Assembly (NCBI GenBank): GCA_029844215.1 | Contig: CM056724.1 | Coordinates: 32,278,446-32,342,445 of the forward strand | Source of the DNA: Przewalskia tangutica | Taxonomy: Eukaryota; Streptophyta; Magnoliopsida; Solanales; Solanaceae | Direction of reading: 5' to 3' | Length of the DNA: 64,000 nt | Part shown: in pieces, positions 45,623-57,104 of the stretch | How the letters are laid out: each line of letters opens with the position of its first letter | How positions within the stretch are numbered: position 1 is the first letter of the stretch | The notes under the pieces: generated by a model | The model's database searches: none | The model's input: only the letters and a program-made list of their open reading frames with translations | What the model was told of the DNA's origin: nothing | Translations under genes and position numbers: made by a program

Positions 45623-47301
45623 AAGTTTGGAAAATTGTTTATCGACCGCCTTCCTCTGTAATCTCTGGGGGAAAGGGATCTTTTCTGTATACTCCTTCTC
45701 CGGAGTTTTCTATCACCGGGTTAGGCTCAATCACCTTCTTTTTCTAACTCGATTGCTTCTCAACCATCGTTGAGGTGATCGCCGCTTCCAATCGCTTCAT
45801 TTCTCAACCGCATTGCTCGACATCGCTCTCTGATTTACCTCTGATTGCTTGGCGGTTCGTTGGCTCGATGTTTGCTTGCTTTGGAGCTGACCCACTTGAG
45901 TTTCCGTGTTCTGAATGAGGATCTAGCTTTATCATGAATCGGTGCGCATTGGCAAGTCTTTGCCATACCGCTTCACTCGTCGACTTTTCTTCGAATCGCG
46001 TTGAATCGCTGATGATGTGGGCCTGAGTGAAGGGTCGCTGATTCTCGTATCGCTGGTTTCGACATCGCCCCTATACCGATTCTGCCGCTTCGATATTGGT
46101 TCTGCCGCTCGGTACTGCTCACGCTCGATATTGATTCTGCTGGCCCTGATCTCCTTTCCATGAGAAATTTGGGTGATTCCTCCACCCTGGATTATAAGTG
46201 TTTGAGTAGGGGTTGTTATGTTGCCTCTGGTAATTGCCTACTGCTTGACATTCTGCCTGCTCCATTGGTATATTGTTGGGATCCGCTGAAGGACACCTAT
46301 CAAATGTATGTGGGCCACCACATATCTCACAGCTTTTAGGCATCTGTACGGCATTTACTGACATTGTATGTTGCTGCAACTGTTTTGCTAGAAGAGCCAC
46401 TTGGGCATTCAAGGCAGCAATAGCATATATCTCGTGGACTCCCACGGTTCTTCTCCCACTAGTCTCCCTCTCTTCAGTGACATGGTTGTTAGTGGCCATA
46501 TCTTCTAATAACTCATGAGCGTCGTGGGCTGTTTTCCTCATGAATGCTCCACTTTCTTGCATCTATGATGGTTCTCGGTTGTCAGACCGCCACCGTAGAA
46601 GATGTGGACCAAGTTCCACAACTCAACGAATGGTGTGGCACTTCCTTTGTAGATCCTTGAACCTTTCCCAAGCTTCATATAAGGACTCTCCATCACCTTG
46701 TAGAAGTTGTTCAACTCCTCTTAGTTTTGCCGCTTTACGGAGGAAAGAACTTGGCTAAGAATTTCGTGTCACCGTGCCATGTGAAAATCGAGTGGCCTAC
46801 AGGAATTCAACCATACTTTTGCTCTATCCCTGAGTGAGAAGGGAAAGAGCCTCAATTTGACGGCATCATCAGTAACGCCGTTATATCTAAAAGTTGCACA
46901 TAGCTCCAAGAAATTAGCTATTTGCATATGTGGTCCTCCATGGCGATCCGAATTGCATCAGGTCTTTGTACCATGCTCGTAATCGCTGGTTTTATTTCGA
47001 AATTGTTGGCTCCTATTGTAGGGAGCCTAATGCAAGTCTGTGCTCCATTCACTCTTGGCAGCACATAATCTCTCAAACTTCTTTCTGGCTGGATTTGGAC
47101 TCTCTCTTTCACGTCTATTGGCGCTTGCCTAGGTATTCCTGGATGGGGTTGATTTTCTCCTAACCCTTCTCCCATCCCGTTGTTGTTCTGAATGCCGTTC
47201 ATCTCTAGCAAGGTTGCAATCCGCTGATTCTTTCTCGCTCGCTTGCGAGTTTTTCACTCGATTGAAGGAACAAGAGTGTCTGCTCCTCTTCTCCTTCGCA
47301 T
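45623..47301 (-). pseudogene. Element B gag, many frame breaks
   Basis: Starts MRRRRGADTLVPS at 47,301. Recognisable pieces are QPERSLRDYVLPRVNGAQTC, IRLPTIGANNFEIKPAI, KTAHDAHELLEDMATNNHVT, the knuckle CEICGGPHTFDRCP and NPYSNTYNPGWRNHPNFSW. Between 45,800 and 46,150 the sequence is scrambled relative to A: positions that read ctg or tgg in A read tcg or cg here. Many breaks may thus be sequence error. Confidence 0.85.
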
Positions 47302-47454
47302 AAACTGACTTCCTGAAATAGACCAAAAACAAACAACAAATCACGGCACCTCGAATTTTTCAAAAGAAAGACGTAAAAATTAAAAATTAAAAGAAGAGTT
47401 AAAAACCAAATTAGAAATCAAAAATAGACAACTTTGATATTGAACTATGCCTAA

Positions 47455-47472
47455 TCCCCGGCAACGGCGCCA
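47455..47472 (-). promoter_or_regulatory. B primer binding site, tRNA-Asp
   Basis: The same perfect 18-mer TGGCGCCGTTGCCGGGGA as element A, six bases inside the 5' LTR at 47,479. Confidence 0.9.
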
Positions 47473-47478
47473 AAAACT

Positions 47479-48889
47479 TGATGCGCGTTAAGATGCACAC
47501 ACTCAAACGCAAGTGCACGTTATCGTATCAAGTAGTATAGTCTTAGATAAGACCGAATATCGTCCTCTGGGATTAGGGTTCAAGTACCAACTATCTATTT
47601 TCTAGTATCTATTTGGCGAATTGATAATTGATTTGGTTGTTTATAACTACGAATTATAAAAGCTATTCAATTATAAAGATTTACTTCAGTTGTGATGAGA
47701 ATAGGGCTTCTATGTATCCTCACTATCCGCTTATGCTACTTGTTAATACATTACTTATGGTATTCTTCTTTTGGAGAAAGCAGGTTTACGAAATCGTTTT
47801 ATACTCCCATTAGGGTTATATAAACACTCAACCCCAGTATCGTTCCTTACCTAACTTTCGCTGATAAGGGTAACTTTATAGGAGGATTAAGAACAAAAAC
47901 CTAGTTGACCGTCACGCACAATGCGCAAAATTAGGGTTGTTAAGCCTCTCATCAACGCTACATACTAATTGAGGTATTTTCATCCCCAATTCAAGAATGT
48001 CTACCCAACTTACAGCATATTCACAATCCCCCATTTTCAGAATCTGATTAGAAATCATATAGTGATAATTAGTTGTCAATTAATTACCAAGAATTCAACT
48101 CAATTATTGGATAGATCTCTCAATAAGAAAAATAACAATAAGAATGCATTAATTTATAGCATAAGTTTCAAGCGATTCAACATAGAAAGCCTATAAGAGA
48201 ATTAGTTCCTAGCCATAAAGATGACAAGAACTAATTCCATGTTCATCATGCAAAATCGAAATAAAGTAAAGAAAAAGGAAAAGAAATTACTAAATTAATG
48301 GTATCCAATCTCCTAGCAAAAGTCTTGAGTTGTGCAGAAGGAACCTCAAAACCGCTAGGGTTCTCCTTTTATAGCCAAAACCGCCTCCTCTTTTCCTTCA
48401 GTTCGCCCGCCTGTAAATTCGTCCCAAAACCTAATTTTCGCGTCAGCCGCGGCCAAGTTCTCGCAATCCGTCGGGTGTTTTGGCGCCGCGCTCGCTATTC
48501 TGCCATCATGGCGCCGTGGCGCTGAATCTTCTGTAGCTCCGGATGTTTAGCGCCGCGCCTCGCTTCGTCTTCGAGGGCGCCGCGCTCGAAGTCTTCGCCC
48601 TCTCTCGATAGTGGCGCCGCGCTCGATCTTCTGCACCTTCTTCGAATGATGGCGCCGCGCCTCGCTGATCGCAGGAGGCGCGCTGGTCCGATTTTAGCCT
48701 TGTTCGCCACTTTCTCTGCTACTCGCATCTCTTTTGCCCTCTTTTTGCTCATTTTCCGTCATTTGGCCATTTTAACCACTTTGACTCAAAAGAAAGAAAA
48801 ACTATCCTAATACGACAATTATATGTGCAAAATGGGACAAAAGACTAACTAAAACTGACTCGAAAGGTGTATATAAAATACACCGATCA
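47479..48889 (-). repeat. B 5' LTR (right copy), 1,411 bp
   Basis: Pairs with 40,163-41,587. Outside the GC island (48,437-48,690) differences are few; inside it they are many and of the ctg to ctcg kind. Confidence 0.95.
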
Positions 48890-50201
48890 AATACGCCGCA
48901 CGTAGAATGTCAACCTATAATGACCATAATACGTCCATCAACTACTAGCTTTCAACGTAGAATATTTCTAAGTATAAGGACTCTTAATTCTACGAAAAAT
49001 CGGGCAGCACTTTCTTTGTTTCTACGTACTTTTCCACCTTTTTCAAGGCCCGAATTCAATAACCAAACATGCCACATTTAAAGCTCAACAATTTAGCTAA
49101 CCAAAGGGGATCACACGCCTTACAATACGTGTAAAATTCTGCCCCATAATTTATACAAAACAGTCCAATAGTCAACGCCATTCTCGGCTAATATGAGCAA
49201 CAATGCAAAGTCTATTCCAATTCTTTTTCAATCCATATTGTCGTTCTAACATGTTATATAGTCGCAACCAACTTTAACAACTATAATATCCTCTTTATAT
49301 AACATGCGACGACTAAAACTAATAACTAAATTGAATTACAATCTTAAAGGCTAATCATGCTAGTTTCGGATTTTGCTTCCAAATATTCCATAACACTTAT
49401 CAATCTTCATAATGTAATTCACATGATCAATTATCAATATACTACAACATGTAGTCTTAAATTACAAAGGTAGGATGAAGATTTACCTTGATAAGCCCAA
49501 ATATAACTCCAAGATTCAAAGTCGCTCCTTAGCAACTTAGCTCCTTTCCTTCACGCTCCAATCCGCTATTTGAAGCCCTTAGAAGTTCATAAACAACTTC
49601 CCTTAAATTTCCAAACAAAACTTATGAAAACAACTTAGGTTTTTATCTTGCGACTAACGTGAAAACGTAGTTTTTCCGGGATCTTTCTATTGATATAACC
49701 TTATAATACCCTTAGGAATCTTGGGTTTAAGTATGGTGAATTATGAACAACAAACAAAAAAATTTGTTCTCCATATGAGGCTCAAAACCGAGAGCTCCCT
49801 CAAGAACAAGAATGTTTGTGGAATTTTTCCAGTGTTGAGAATTAGCCTTGCTACTAGTATAATATATAACACATCTAAGGGCCAAGATTAATACACTTGA
49901 AGGGCTAGGATTGAGTCAAGAATGTCAAGCCAAGTTTGACCCTTGACTTGTCCAATAAATCGGCCACAAGCCCATTGGGGGTGACATGTGTCACCCTCCC
50001 ATTCGTCCATAAAATTTCGTTTCCTGACATTTCCATAATTCCGATAAATTCTAAAAGTCTCAAATAACAAACGTTATCCTTTCCCGAGGTTCGGAAGATT
50101 TTCTTTCGGAAAAACAATTCTTTCTTTCGTTCAAATTTTAGCATCCTGATTCCTTACGTACATTCTTATATATATATGCCCTGGAATTACGGGGTGTAAC
50201 A

Positions 50202-50524
50202 TATTAATAATGATCTTATCTAATCAGCTGTGAACCTAGAAAGTGTTAAACGAACTGGTTATATCTTAGCTTCTATGCAGATGGAAAATTCTACTCATTT
50301 CAATATAATAGGTTGTCGATTCTTCTTTTTTTTTAACGCTGCAATGGCTTGTTCGATACATTTTCTCATTAGTGTTGTAACTTCGCAAGATCAACTCGAT
50401 TCCAATGTTTACTAAAAGCTCTTACCAACATCTCCCATAAGACTTGGTAAGGACTTAGAAATAATTTAGACATGCCTTTAGCATAGAATCAATAACAAGA
50501 ATGCTCCTTAACTTCTAAGAGTAG
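50202..50524. repeat. Right copy of the 323-bp X duplication
   Basis: Repeats 29,579-29,616 plus 38,209-38,494 with about five substitutions. It is uninterrupted, so it shows the empty target of element A. It is followed by the rest of the X LTR. Confidence 0.88.
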
Positions 50525-52243
50525 AATAACTTTTGAAACAATACCACAGTTATGGTTCACACGAAGAACATGCCAAAAGGGAGAAGGAAGAGGTTCACAT
50601 ACCTCATTGACGACTAACCAACACGACAAGTAGAATACGCCCCGAATAGGTACTTCAACCTTATCGGTTATTCCACACGCCAAGTAGAATATGCCACAAG
50701 TAGTACTTCAACCTATAACAACAATAATACTTCTATCAACTTCATACACACTAGTATAAGACTTATACCAAGAAATGGTCTTCTTATTCTACGGAAATTT
50801 GGGCAGTACTTCCCCCGTTTATACGTACTTTTCCAAGACCCAAATTCAACAACCAACAAGTCTCATTTAAGTCACAACCAACAGTTAACCAAAGGGGATT
50901 ACACGCCTACTTGACGTGTAAAATTCTGCCCCACAATCATATAGAAACAGTCCATAAAAATATTCCATAATTAATCAACATTAAGGGTACAATGTGAAGT
51001 CTTTAACACCCTTATTTCTTAGGACTTTCATTGTTCATTTACTACATTAAACATGCAATAAAGCTACTAAATTTACAGCATATAACTACGTCTAAAACAG
51101 TCCCAAAACTGCCCACAATAACATCCAACAGTTTTATAGATTCCACGGCCAACAACTACAATCCGATAACTCTCTTCTTAATCTATTTTATTCCAATTCA
51201 AGTTCCAACACTTCTATATATGACATACCAACTTATCAACAACCATATTACTTCATTTTAACATGCGACAAGTGTAAATAACAACAACAATAACCAACGA
51301 ATCCAATGGAACCCGAAACTGTCCATTCACGGTTTCAACACTAAAAATCGTCCAAACCCTTTTTATTCTTCATTCTTTTTAGCACAAGCTCACATATACA
51401 TAACAACAATAAGTACTATCCAATTACTTCAAAAGGAAGAAGAGGTTTACCTTTTATTTTAGCCCAAAAATGTCCCAAACAGTCCGGGGAATATTGGCCC
51501 GCAGTTTTCGTTTTGCTCTACCTCTTCAAGTTCCAATCACATATATGTATCCTCTACAACCTTACACTCATCTTTCCTTCACGTTTCACCTCCAAAAAGT
51601 GGATAACGAGTTATGGTTTCACTCCCCCAATTTCGGCTAACAACATGATTTTTGTTTTTGGAATAATATTTTGGCTTAACACTTGGTTTAGGGACTTAAT
51701 CTTGGATCAACAAACTAACTTGGAAGAGAAAAGAAATCTTGTTCTTCAATTTTCAAGCCATGACCGAGAGCTTCAAAGAGAAGAGAGATAGAAGTTTTCT
51801 TGAAATGGCCAAGTGCTTTTCACATTCATTCTACAGAACCAAAACTTGTTGGCTAAGTCTTGCCAAGTCTTGTATATATATATATCTCATGGTCAAAGTT
51901 CAAGTCAAGACAAGTGGGCAAGTGGATGAGGGACAATTGTCATCCTCTATATGGCCGAAAATTCCTTCCAAAATATCTAGATATTTTGTCCAATTTTATT
52001 AAATCGAAGGTTCTGCGAAATTGTGAAATTTTGACGGGCCCCGTATTATTAGATTCAATACTTCAATATACTATACGAATTTCATATACCAAAGTTGAGA
52101 ATCAAATTCCAAGTTATAAACTTTTTCCTTCACAAAGTTCCGAAATTATTCCTTAAGAAAAAAAAAATCTTTGTTTCAAAATTCAAACCTTAATTCCTTA
52201 AGTACGTTCTCACATCATTTCCTTGGAAATATGGGGTGTAACA
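50525..52243 (-). repeat. X LTR, terminal part
   Basis: Continues X from aataacttttgaaac to the terminus GGGGTGTAACA. Minus-strand TATA-like (ta)n is near 51,872-51,885. No gene; the open frames here are short and lack domains. Confidence 0.8.
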
Positions 52244-52248
52244 ACCCT

Positions 52249-52882
52249 CACTTGGCTAGTTCGCGGGCATTGCACTTAGAAAACCCCGGTCTTGACCTTG
52301 TGGAATTGGTCACCTTATTCTTGGTGTCGACTCGGTCCGTAAAACCCTCATGTCTCTACCCTTGCCGTATTTCAATACAACCACCACAATCAAACACTTA
52401 ACCCAAATCGTACCAACCAACACTTGGTGTGTGCCCAGATTACAACTTGCATTTCATGTTCATTCCTCGTCCAAACAACTTCATTCCTTTTACCACCACA
52501 TCCCAAAAACACCTCATTAACCTCCACTACAAAGGTCTCCAATCGAAACTCCACAAATACTACCATTCAAACCCGACGATACTAAATTATACACATAACA
52601 CACCTTACCGAGAACCTCATTGTTCCAGTTCTGTTTTGCCGTCCTGCCATCATCCAACCACCCAAGCTCTTCCATCACAATTACCCTCAACGTGTCTAAA
52701 ATAACGCCATAAAATACCTTGCCCAACTCTCTTTAAATCTACCCGAAACAGCCAACAAACACTCCACTGTCCAGTCAAACCGAGAACCCGAGACCCCTAA
52801 TTTAGTATCTATTTTCGGGTCAATCCAAATATAACCAACAATTGACCCACTTACCAAACATCACCCCTCCTTACTTGCATCA
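52249..52882 (+). repeat. Z right LTR, final part
   Basis: Matches 14,484-15,090 plus 24,929-24,959 and ends ttgcatca before the target duplication acatc. Confidence 0.92.
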
Positions 52883-53099
52883 ACATCTCTTTCCATTTTT
52901 ACACAAAAATACAGTAACATGTATTTATTTTTCTTTTTTTCAAATATACAATGAGTTATGGTGTAGACGAGGTTATGGTATAGAGATTGAGATGTATTTT
53001 TCATAGTGAGAAAGATGGGTAGTGGCGAATGAATTTTGAGTTTAAAGTGGGTGTCCTAACTACCAACAAACTTTGAAAGTTACTCGCTCTTCTTGAAGA

Positions 53100-54541
53100 A
53101 TGGCGAAGAGAGTAAGGCCACTGAAGGAACTTCATAACAATATGCAGCAAGAATCGGGGCTGAAAGGGAGCCAAATATCCTTAACTAGTAAAGAATCAGG
53201 GATTACCCCAACCAATGGAATGAAAATGGAAACACCAAATGTTGGAAATGCTATGGTAATTCAAATGGAAGAATTCTCAGCTCTAGGGAATGAGATATGG
53301 GATGAAGAATCACATCGATTGGGGAAAAAGAACTGGTAAAATCATCAATTGCAGTACCTAATCCCCAATTGCATGAATTGACATCTGCAAACCCTAGTCT
53401 AGATAGGGAAGGCCCAATTGATGTAGATGCAAGTTAAGGGCAAATATGGGCTTCATTATTTTCGAAGATGAAGGCAAAGGGTAAGACATTGCAATACGTT
53501 GAACATATAGTTGTTGATGGGGAGAAAGTAGCTCAAATTCAGCAAGAGGAAGTAGAAGCAGACACGCAAAAATGAAAGCAAGAAATTATGTTGTATGTAG
53601 TGGGCAATTCACCATCCATTGGTGCAATTGACGGGTTCATTTCTACTACCTGGAATTTTGCTACAAAACCTAAGATCTATTATCATAATTAAGGATACTT
53701 CCTAGTGCTATTTGATAATATGGAGGATATGGATGTTGTTGTATACTCAGGGCCACATATCATTAATAGGAGACCAGTTATAATTCGAGCTTGGATTTCG
53801 GATTTCTGTTTTAGTAATAAAGTATTGAGAACAATCCCTTTATGGATCTGATTGCCAAACTCACTCATGAATTATTGAGGTAGTCCTATACTGAGTAGGA
53901 TAGGAAGTTTGCTAGGAAGACCTCTATATAATGATGCTTGTACAACTAAAATAGAAAGGGTCTCATATGCACGACTACTAGTTGAAATTGATGTCACAAG
54001 AGGACTGTCAGTGAATGTTAAAGTCCAAGATCCCAGTGGCAGAATTGTGGATCAAGCAGTTGAATATGATTGCAAGTCTGTCTATTGCACTAAATTCTTG
54101 ATGTTTGGACATAAGTGTAGGAAAACTGAAGATCCAACACCTATGAAGGTTGACAAAATGCAAAATCAAAAGCACAACTTGGCAAGCAAAACCAGGGGAT
54201 GTACAATAGGGAGACAAAACAGTAAATCAAGCTAAAGATGTGGAAAAGAATAATATAGCTAGCACTTTATATGATGTCAATGCCTCAGGAAGGGTCCATG
54301 GTGCACCAAAATATGCCAATACTCAGGGAGGGTGCAGACTACACCAACAGAAGGAGTATGGGAGAAACCTAAGGGCACCACACCAGTTATGACAGCAAAT
54401 CACAAAGAGCAACAGGTTGATATTGCAAATACCTTTAATACATTGATAAGTGGACAAACAGATCCAGGACAAGAAGCTAATGGTGTGGTAGTACAAAATA
54501 GCAGGACTGTGAATGCAGCACCGCCTATACAGTCCAAATGA
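53100..54541 (+). pseudogene. LINE ORF1 (RNA-binding protein), broken
   Basis: Starts MAKRVRPLKELHNN. At about 54,055-54,130 the frame gives VEYDCKSVYCTKFLMFGHKC, a degraded CCHC-type knuckle in the setting (V.YEW.P..C..C..FGH..) typical of plant L1 ORF1. Stops break it into four or more pieces. The last piece ends PPIQSK with TGA at 54,539-54,541, overlapping the ORF2 start. ORF1 would coat the LINE RNA. Confidence 0.78.
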
Positions 54542-56525
54542 GATTATTAACTTGGAACATAAGGGGGCTGAATAAAGTATACAAGCAGAAAGAATTCAAA
54601 AAATATTTGGTGGAGAACAAGGTAGAAGTTATAGCAGTAGTAGAACATAAAGTGAAACAACAAATAGCACAAGAAGTGTTTACAAAGTTGGTCCCAACCT
54701 GGAAAGGGGCACATAACTATCAATACTCAAAAAAGGGTAGGATATGGCTATTATGGAACCCTAGAGCAATTGATATAATAGTTACACATACTCATGAGCA
54801 GTTTATACATAGGAGAGTGACACTGCTAAGTGTAAATATAGAATTCTAATTTACAGCAGTATATGGATTACACACCATACCTGACAGGCTGCAACTATGA
54901 GAAGGGCTAAATCAAATTGCTAACACCATGACTGATCCCTAGTTACTCATGGGAGATTTCAATGCAATTTTACAGGTTATAGTCAAGGAAGTGGCTTCCA
55001 CTCATCTCCTTACAGTCGAGCAGCTTTCAGCTCCTTTCCCTGTGGTCAAGTGGCTTCGCTCCGTCGTTAGGCTCATTCTGCTCTCATTCCTGGTCAATGT
55101 CAAATTCTTCCTAAAAAAGAGGTATGTGTACCTCCAGCAACAACAAGAATGGAACCATAGGCTCCTATGCTGGGAGCATTTCGGGGTATAGGTCTAACCA
55201 TCTTTGAAGTTATGGGGCACAAATACAAGAGACTGAGATCAGATATTTTTATGAGTTCACGCAAAATACAGGCCTTCTAGAAATGAAATTTGTAGGGAGA
55301 ACATTTACATGTACAAACAATCATGTATATAGTAGAATTGACAGGACCCTCATCAACTCTCAATGGGTTAGCAAATAAACTCACTTAGAGACAATAATTT
55401 TGGATCATGCACTGTCTGACCATTCACCTATGTGTATTGATATAGAGAAGCCCAATGTGAGGGTGGATAGGCCATTTAAACTCTTTAACTACCTAGCAGA
55501 TCATCCTGAATTTCTAGGGACAGTTGAAAATATATGGAAGAGGCCCAATGGTGGTACATTTATGGAAAGTGTCTGGAAGAAACTAAAAGCTAATAAAAAT
55601 TGAACTAAAGCAGATGAACATGATAGTATGCACAAGTTACTCAGAGAGTTCAGGTGACCAAAGGAAAATTAGAAATCCTGCAAAGTCATATGAGAACAAT
55701 TCCAAACCATCAGAGGTTATTTGAAGAGGAGAAAGTCTTAAAACAAGAATGGAAAAAGTGGAGTATGGTGGAAGATAATATCCTCAAACAAAAGTTAAGG
55801 AACCAATGGCTGAGATTAGGGGATGCAAACACCTCTTTCTTTCATGCTTGCATGAAAAATAGGGTAGTACAGAAACAGATCAAACACTTGGTTACAACTG
55901 ATGGTACTCTACTACAAGACAGTTCAGCAGTAGCATCAGAGATCATAGGATTCTATGAAAAGCTACTAGGTACTGCAGCTAAAGAAATCCCCTGTGTCAA
56001 GAAAGAGGTGATGCAACAGGGTAAGGTGCTGACAAGAAAACAACAACTAAGACTTATTCAACCTGTTATAAGTAAGGAGATTGAGTTGGCACTACATGGA
56101 ATAGATAATCAAAAGGCTCCTGGAATCGATAGATTCAAATGCCTTATTTTACAAGAAAACATGGAGCATTATTGGAACTGAAGTCACACAAGTTGTCGTG
56201 AAGTTCTTCTGCACAACAGAAATGTATGACCCACTGAATTTCACACTAGTGACATTAATTCCAAAGGTACAACATCCTGCCTCCATTAAAGAATATCGAC
56301 CTATTTTATGTTGTACTGTTATCTATAAAATTTTATCGAAGATACTAACCAGTAGAATGTGTGGAGTACATGTGAGTTGATGAAAGCCAAGCTACCTTTA
56401 TTCCAGGAAGGGTGAAGGGTGATCTCAGATAACATAGTGCTTAGCCATGAGCTAGTAAAAGGATACAACAGAAAAAATATGTCACCAAGATGTATGATAA
56501 AGATAGACATTCAAAAGGCTTGTGA
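54538..56525 (+). pseudogene. LINE ORF2, endonuclease and N-terminal RT part
   Basis: Starts MRLLTWNIRGLNK in an ATGA overlap with ORF1. Endonuclease (APE type) motifs are WNIRGLN, LLMGDFNAIL at 54,943-54,972 and LSDHSPMCID at 55,406-55,440. RT follows with QWLRLGDANTSFFHACMKNR, DNQKAPGID, LIPKVQHPASIKEYRPI and CMIKIDIQKAC. Stops and frameshifts occur throughout. At 56,526, within the conserved KA(Y)DTVEW motif, CACTA2 interrupts it; the protein resumes near 61,423. Confidence 0.88.
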
Positions 56526-56544
56526 CACTGCAAGAAAAAGGATC

Positions 56545-56710
56545 AACGGTACCGGTTAAAAATTGTGATCAAAGGGAGTGCATGACAGTTTTTGTAAGTA
56601 TCATTGTAGCCTGTGTCACGGTAGGTCTTTCATCAATGACAGTTTAAATATCTGTCATATAATATGTGACGGGCATAAACCGTCACATATTTGGTCGTTG
56701 ACTTTGATTA
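56545..56710. repeat. CACTA2 left subterminal repeats
   Basis: Motifs catgacagttttt, tgtcacggtag, aatgacagtt, atctgtcata, gtgacgggc and aaccgtcaca occur in both orientations within 165 bp, as in CACTA1. Confidence 0.75.
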
Positions 56711-57069
56711 TTTCCCGTTTTTTTTTTCTCTCGGGAATTTACAAATTTTGGCGGTAAAATATTTGAATTTTATTAATTTAATATATTTTTTGACTGTAAA
56801 TTTTTAAATAAATTTAAATTTTAATTAATTATTTTTTAAATTTTTCAATAATAGTTAAATTGGTGAGAAAATAGCATATTGTAACTAAAATGTAACTAAT
56901 TAATCAAATCATTTTAATACACAATATTAAAACATTTATGAATTGTTTTACAAAATAAAATGTCCCAAAACAAAAGAAATGCATGGTCTCGACCAAGACC
57001 AACAAGAGAGCCGAAAATACAATGTCTTCTTGAACATTCACGTATTAACTCTTTGTTCCTGATATGGTA
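56711..57069. other. CACTA2 AT-rich subterminal DNA
   Basis: Very AT-rich, dominated by ttaatta/tttaaat words, like 12,640-12,890 at the 3' end of CACTA1. No gene is seen. Confidence 0.55.
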
Positions 57070-57104
57070 TTATTTATCTGTGGTGTTCGAATTTCTTTCA
57101 GTAT

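Larger units (their letters stand above)
40163..48889 (-). mobile_element. Athila-like non-autonomous element B (gag-PR-PTP)
   Basis: LTRs of about 1.4 kb (40,163-41,587 and 47,479-48,889) run TGATGCGC...CGATCA. A perfect 5-bp duplication aatac lies at 40,158-40,162 and 48,890-48,894. Same strand, order and gene set as A: tRNA-Asp primer site, gag, retropepsin, PTP-like ORF, PPT. RT, RNase H and integrase are absent. Sequence divergence from A throughout, including the LTRs, shows the two were not made by local duplication. Confidence 0.95.
38495..50201 (-). mobile_element. Y: second lone Tekay-like LTR, carrying element B
   Basis: Starts ttacccaaccccgggccagc, equivalent to the second decade of the X and T LTRs, so the first few bases are missing or changed. 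It ends GGGGTGTAACA at 50,191-50,201. Without B it is about 3.0 kb, the size of one LTR, with no internal coding region. Its content parallels T's LTR (gccaagttgaatac then gccgcacgtagaatgtcaac on either side of B). Instead of a 5-bp duplication it is flanked by a 323-bp direct repeat of X sequence. Confidence 0.75.
28042..52243 (-). mobile_element. X: lone LTR of the Tekay-like family, carrying A, Y and B
   Basis: The ends TGTCAGG at 28,042 and GGGGTGTAACA at 52,233-52,243 are flanked by a perfect 5-bp duplication accct (28,037-28,041 and 52,244-52,248). Resuming Z LTR sequence on both sides confirms the boundaries. After removing A and Y, what remains (28,042-29,621, 38,214-38,494, 50,202-52,243) is a single LTR of roughly 3.6 kb with one 323-bp segment present twice. 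No internal coding region of X is left, so it is a solo LTR or a recombinant. Confidence 0.85.
13394..52882 (+). mobile_element. LTR retrotransposon Z, decayed, host of all insertions 15.1-52.2 kb
   Basis: The LTRs begin TGATGAAAG and end TTGCATCA (right) or TTTCATCG (left). A perfect 5-bp target duplication acatc lies at 13,389-13,393 and 52,883-52,887. A tRNA-iMet-type primer site follows the left LTR and a purine tract (aataaggggagat) precedes the right LTR. The internal region is only about 2.0 kb and keeps scraps of protease, RT/RNase H and the tail of a Gypsy polyprotein, so most of gag-pol is deleted. Element T sits in the left LTR and X in the right LTR. The LTRs differ more than those of T, A or B, in keeping with Z being the oldest layer. 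Confidence 0.9.
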
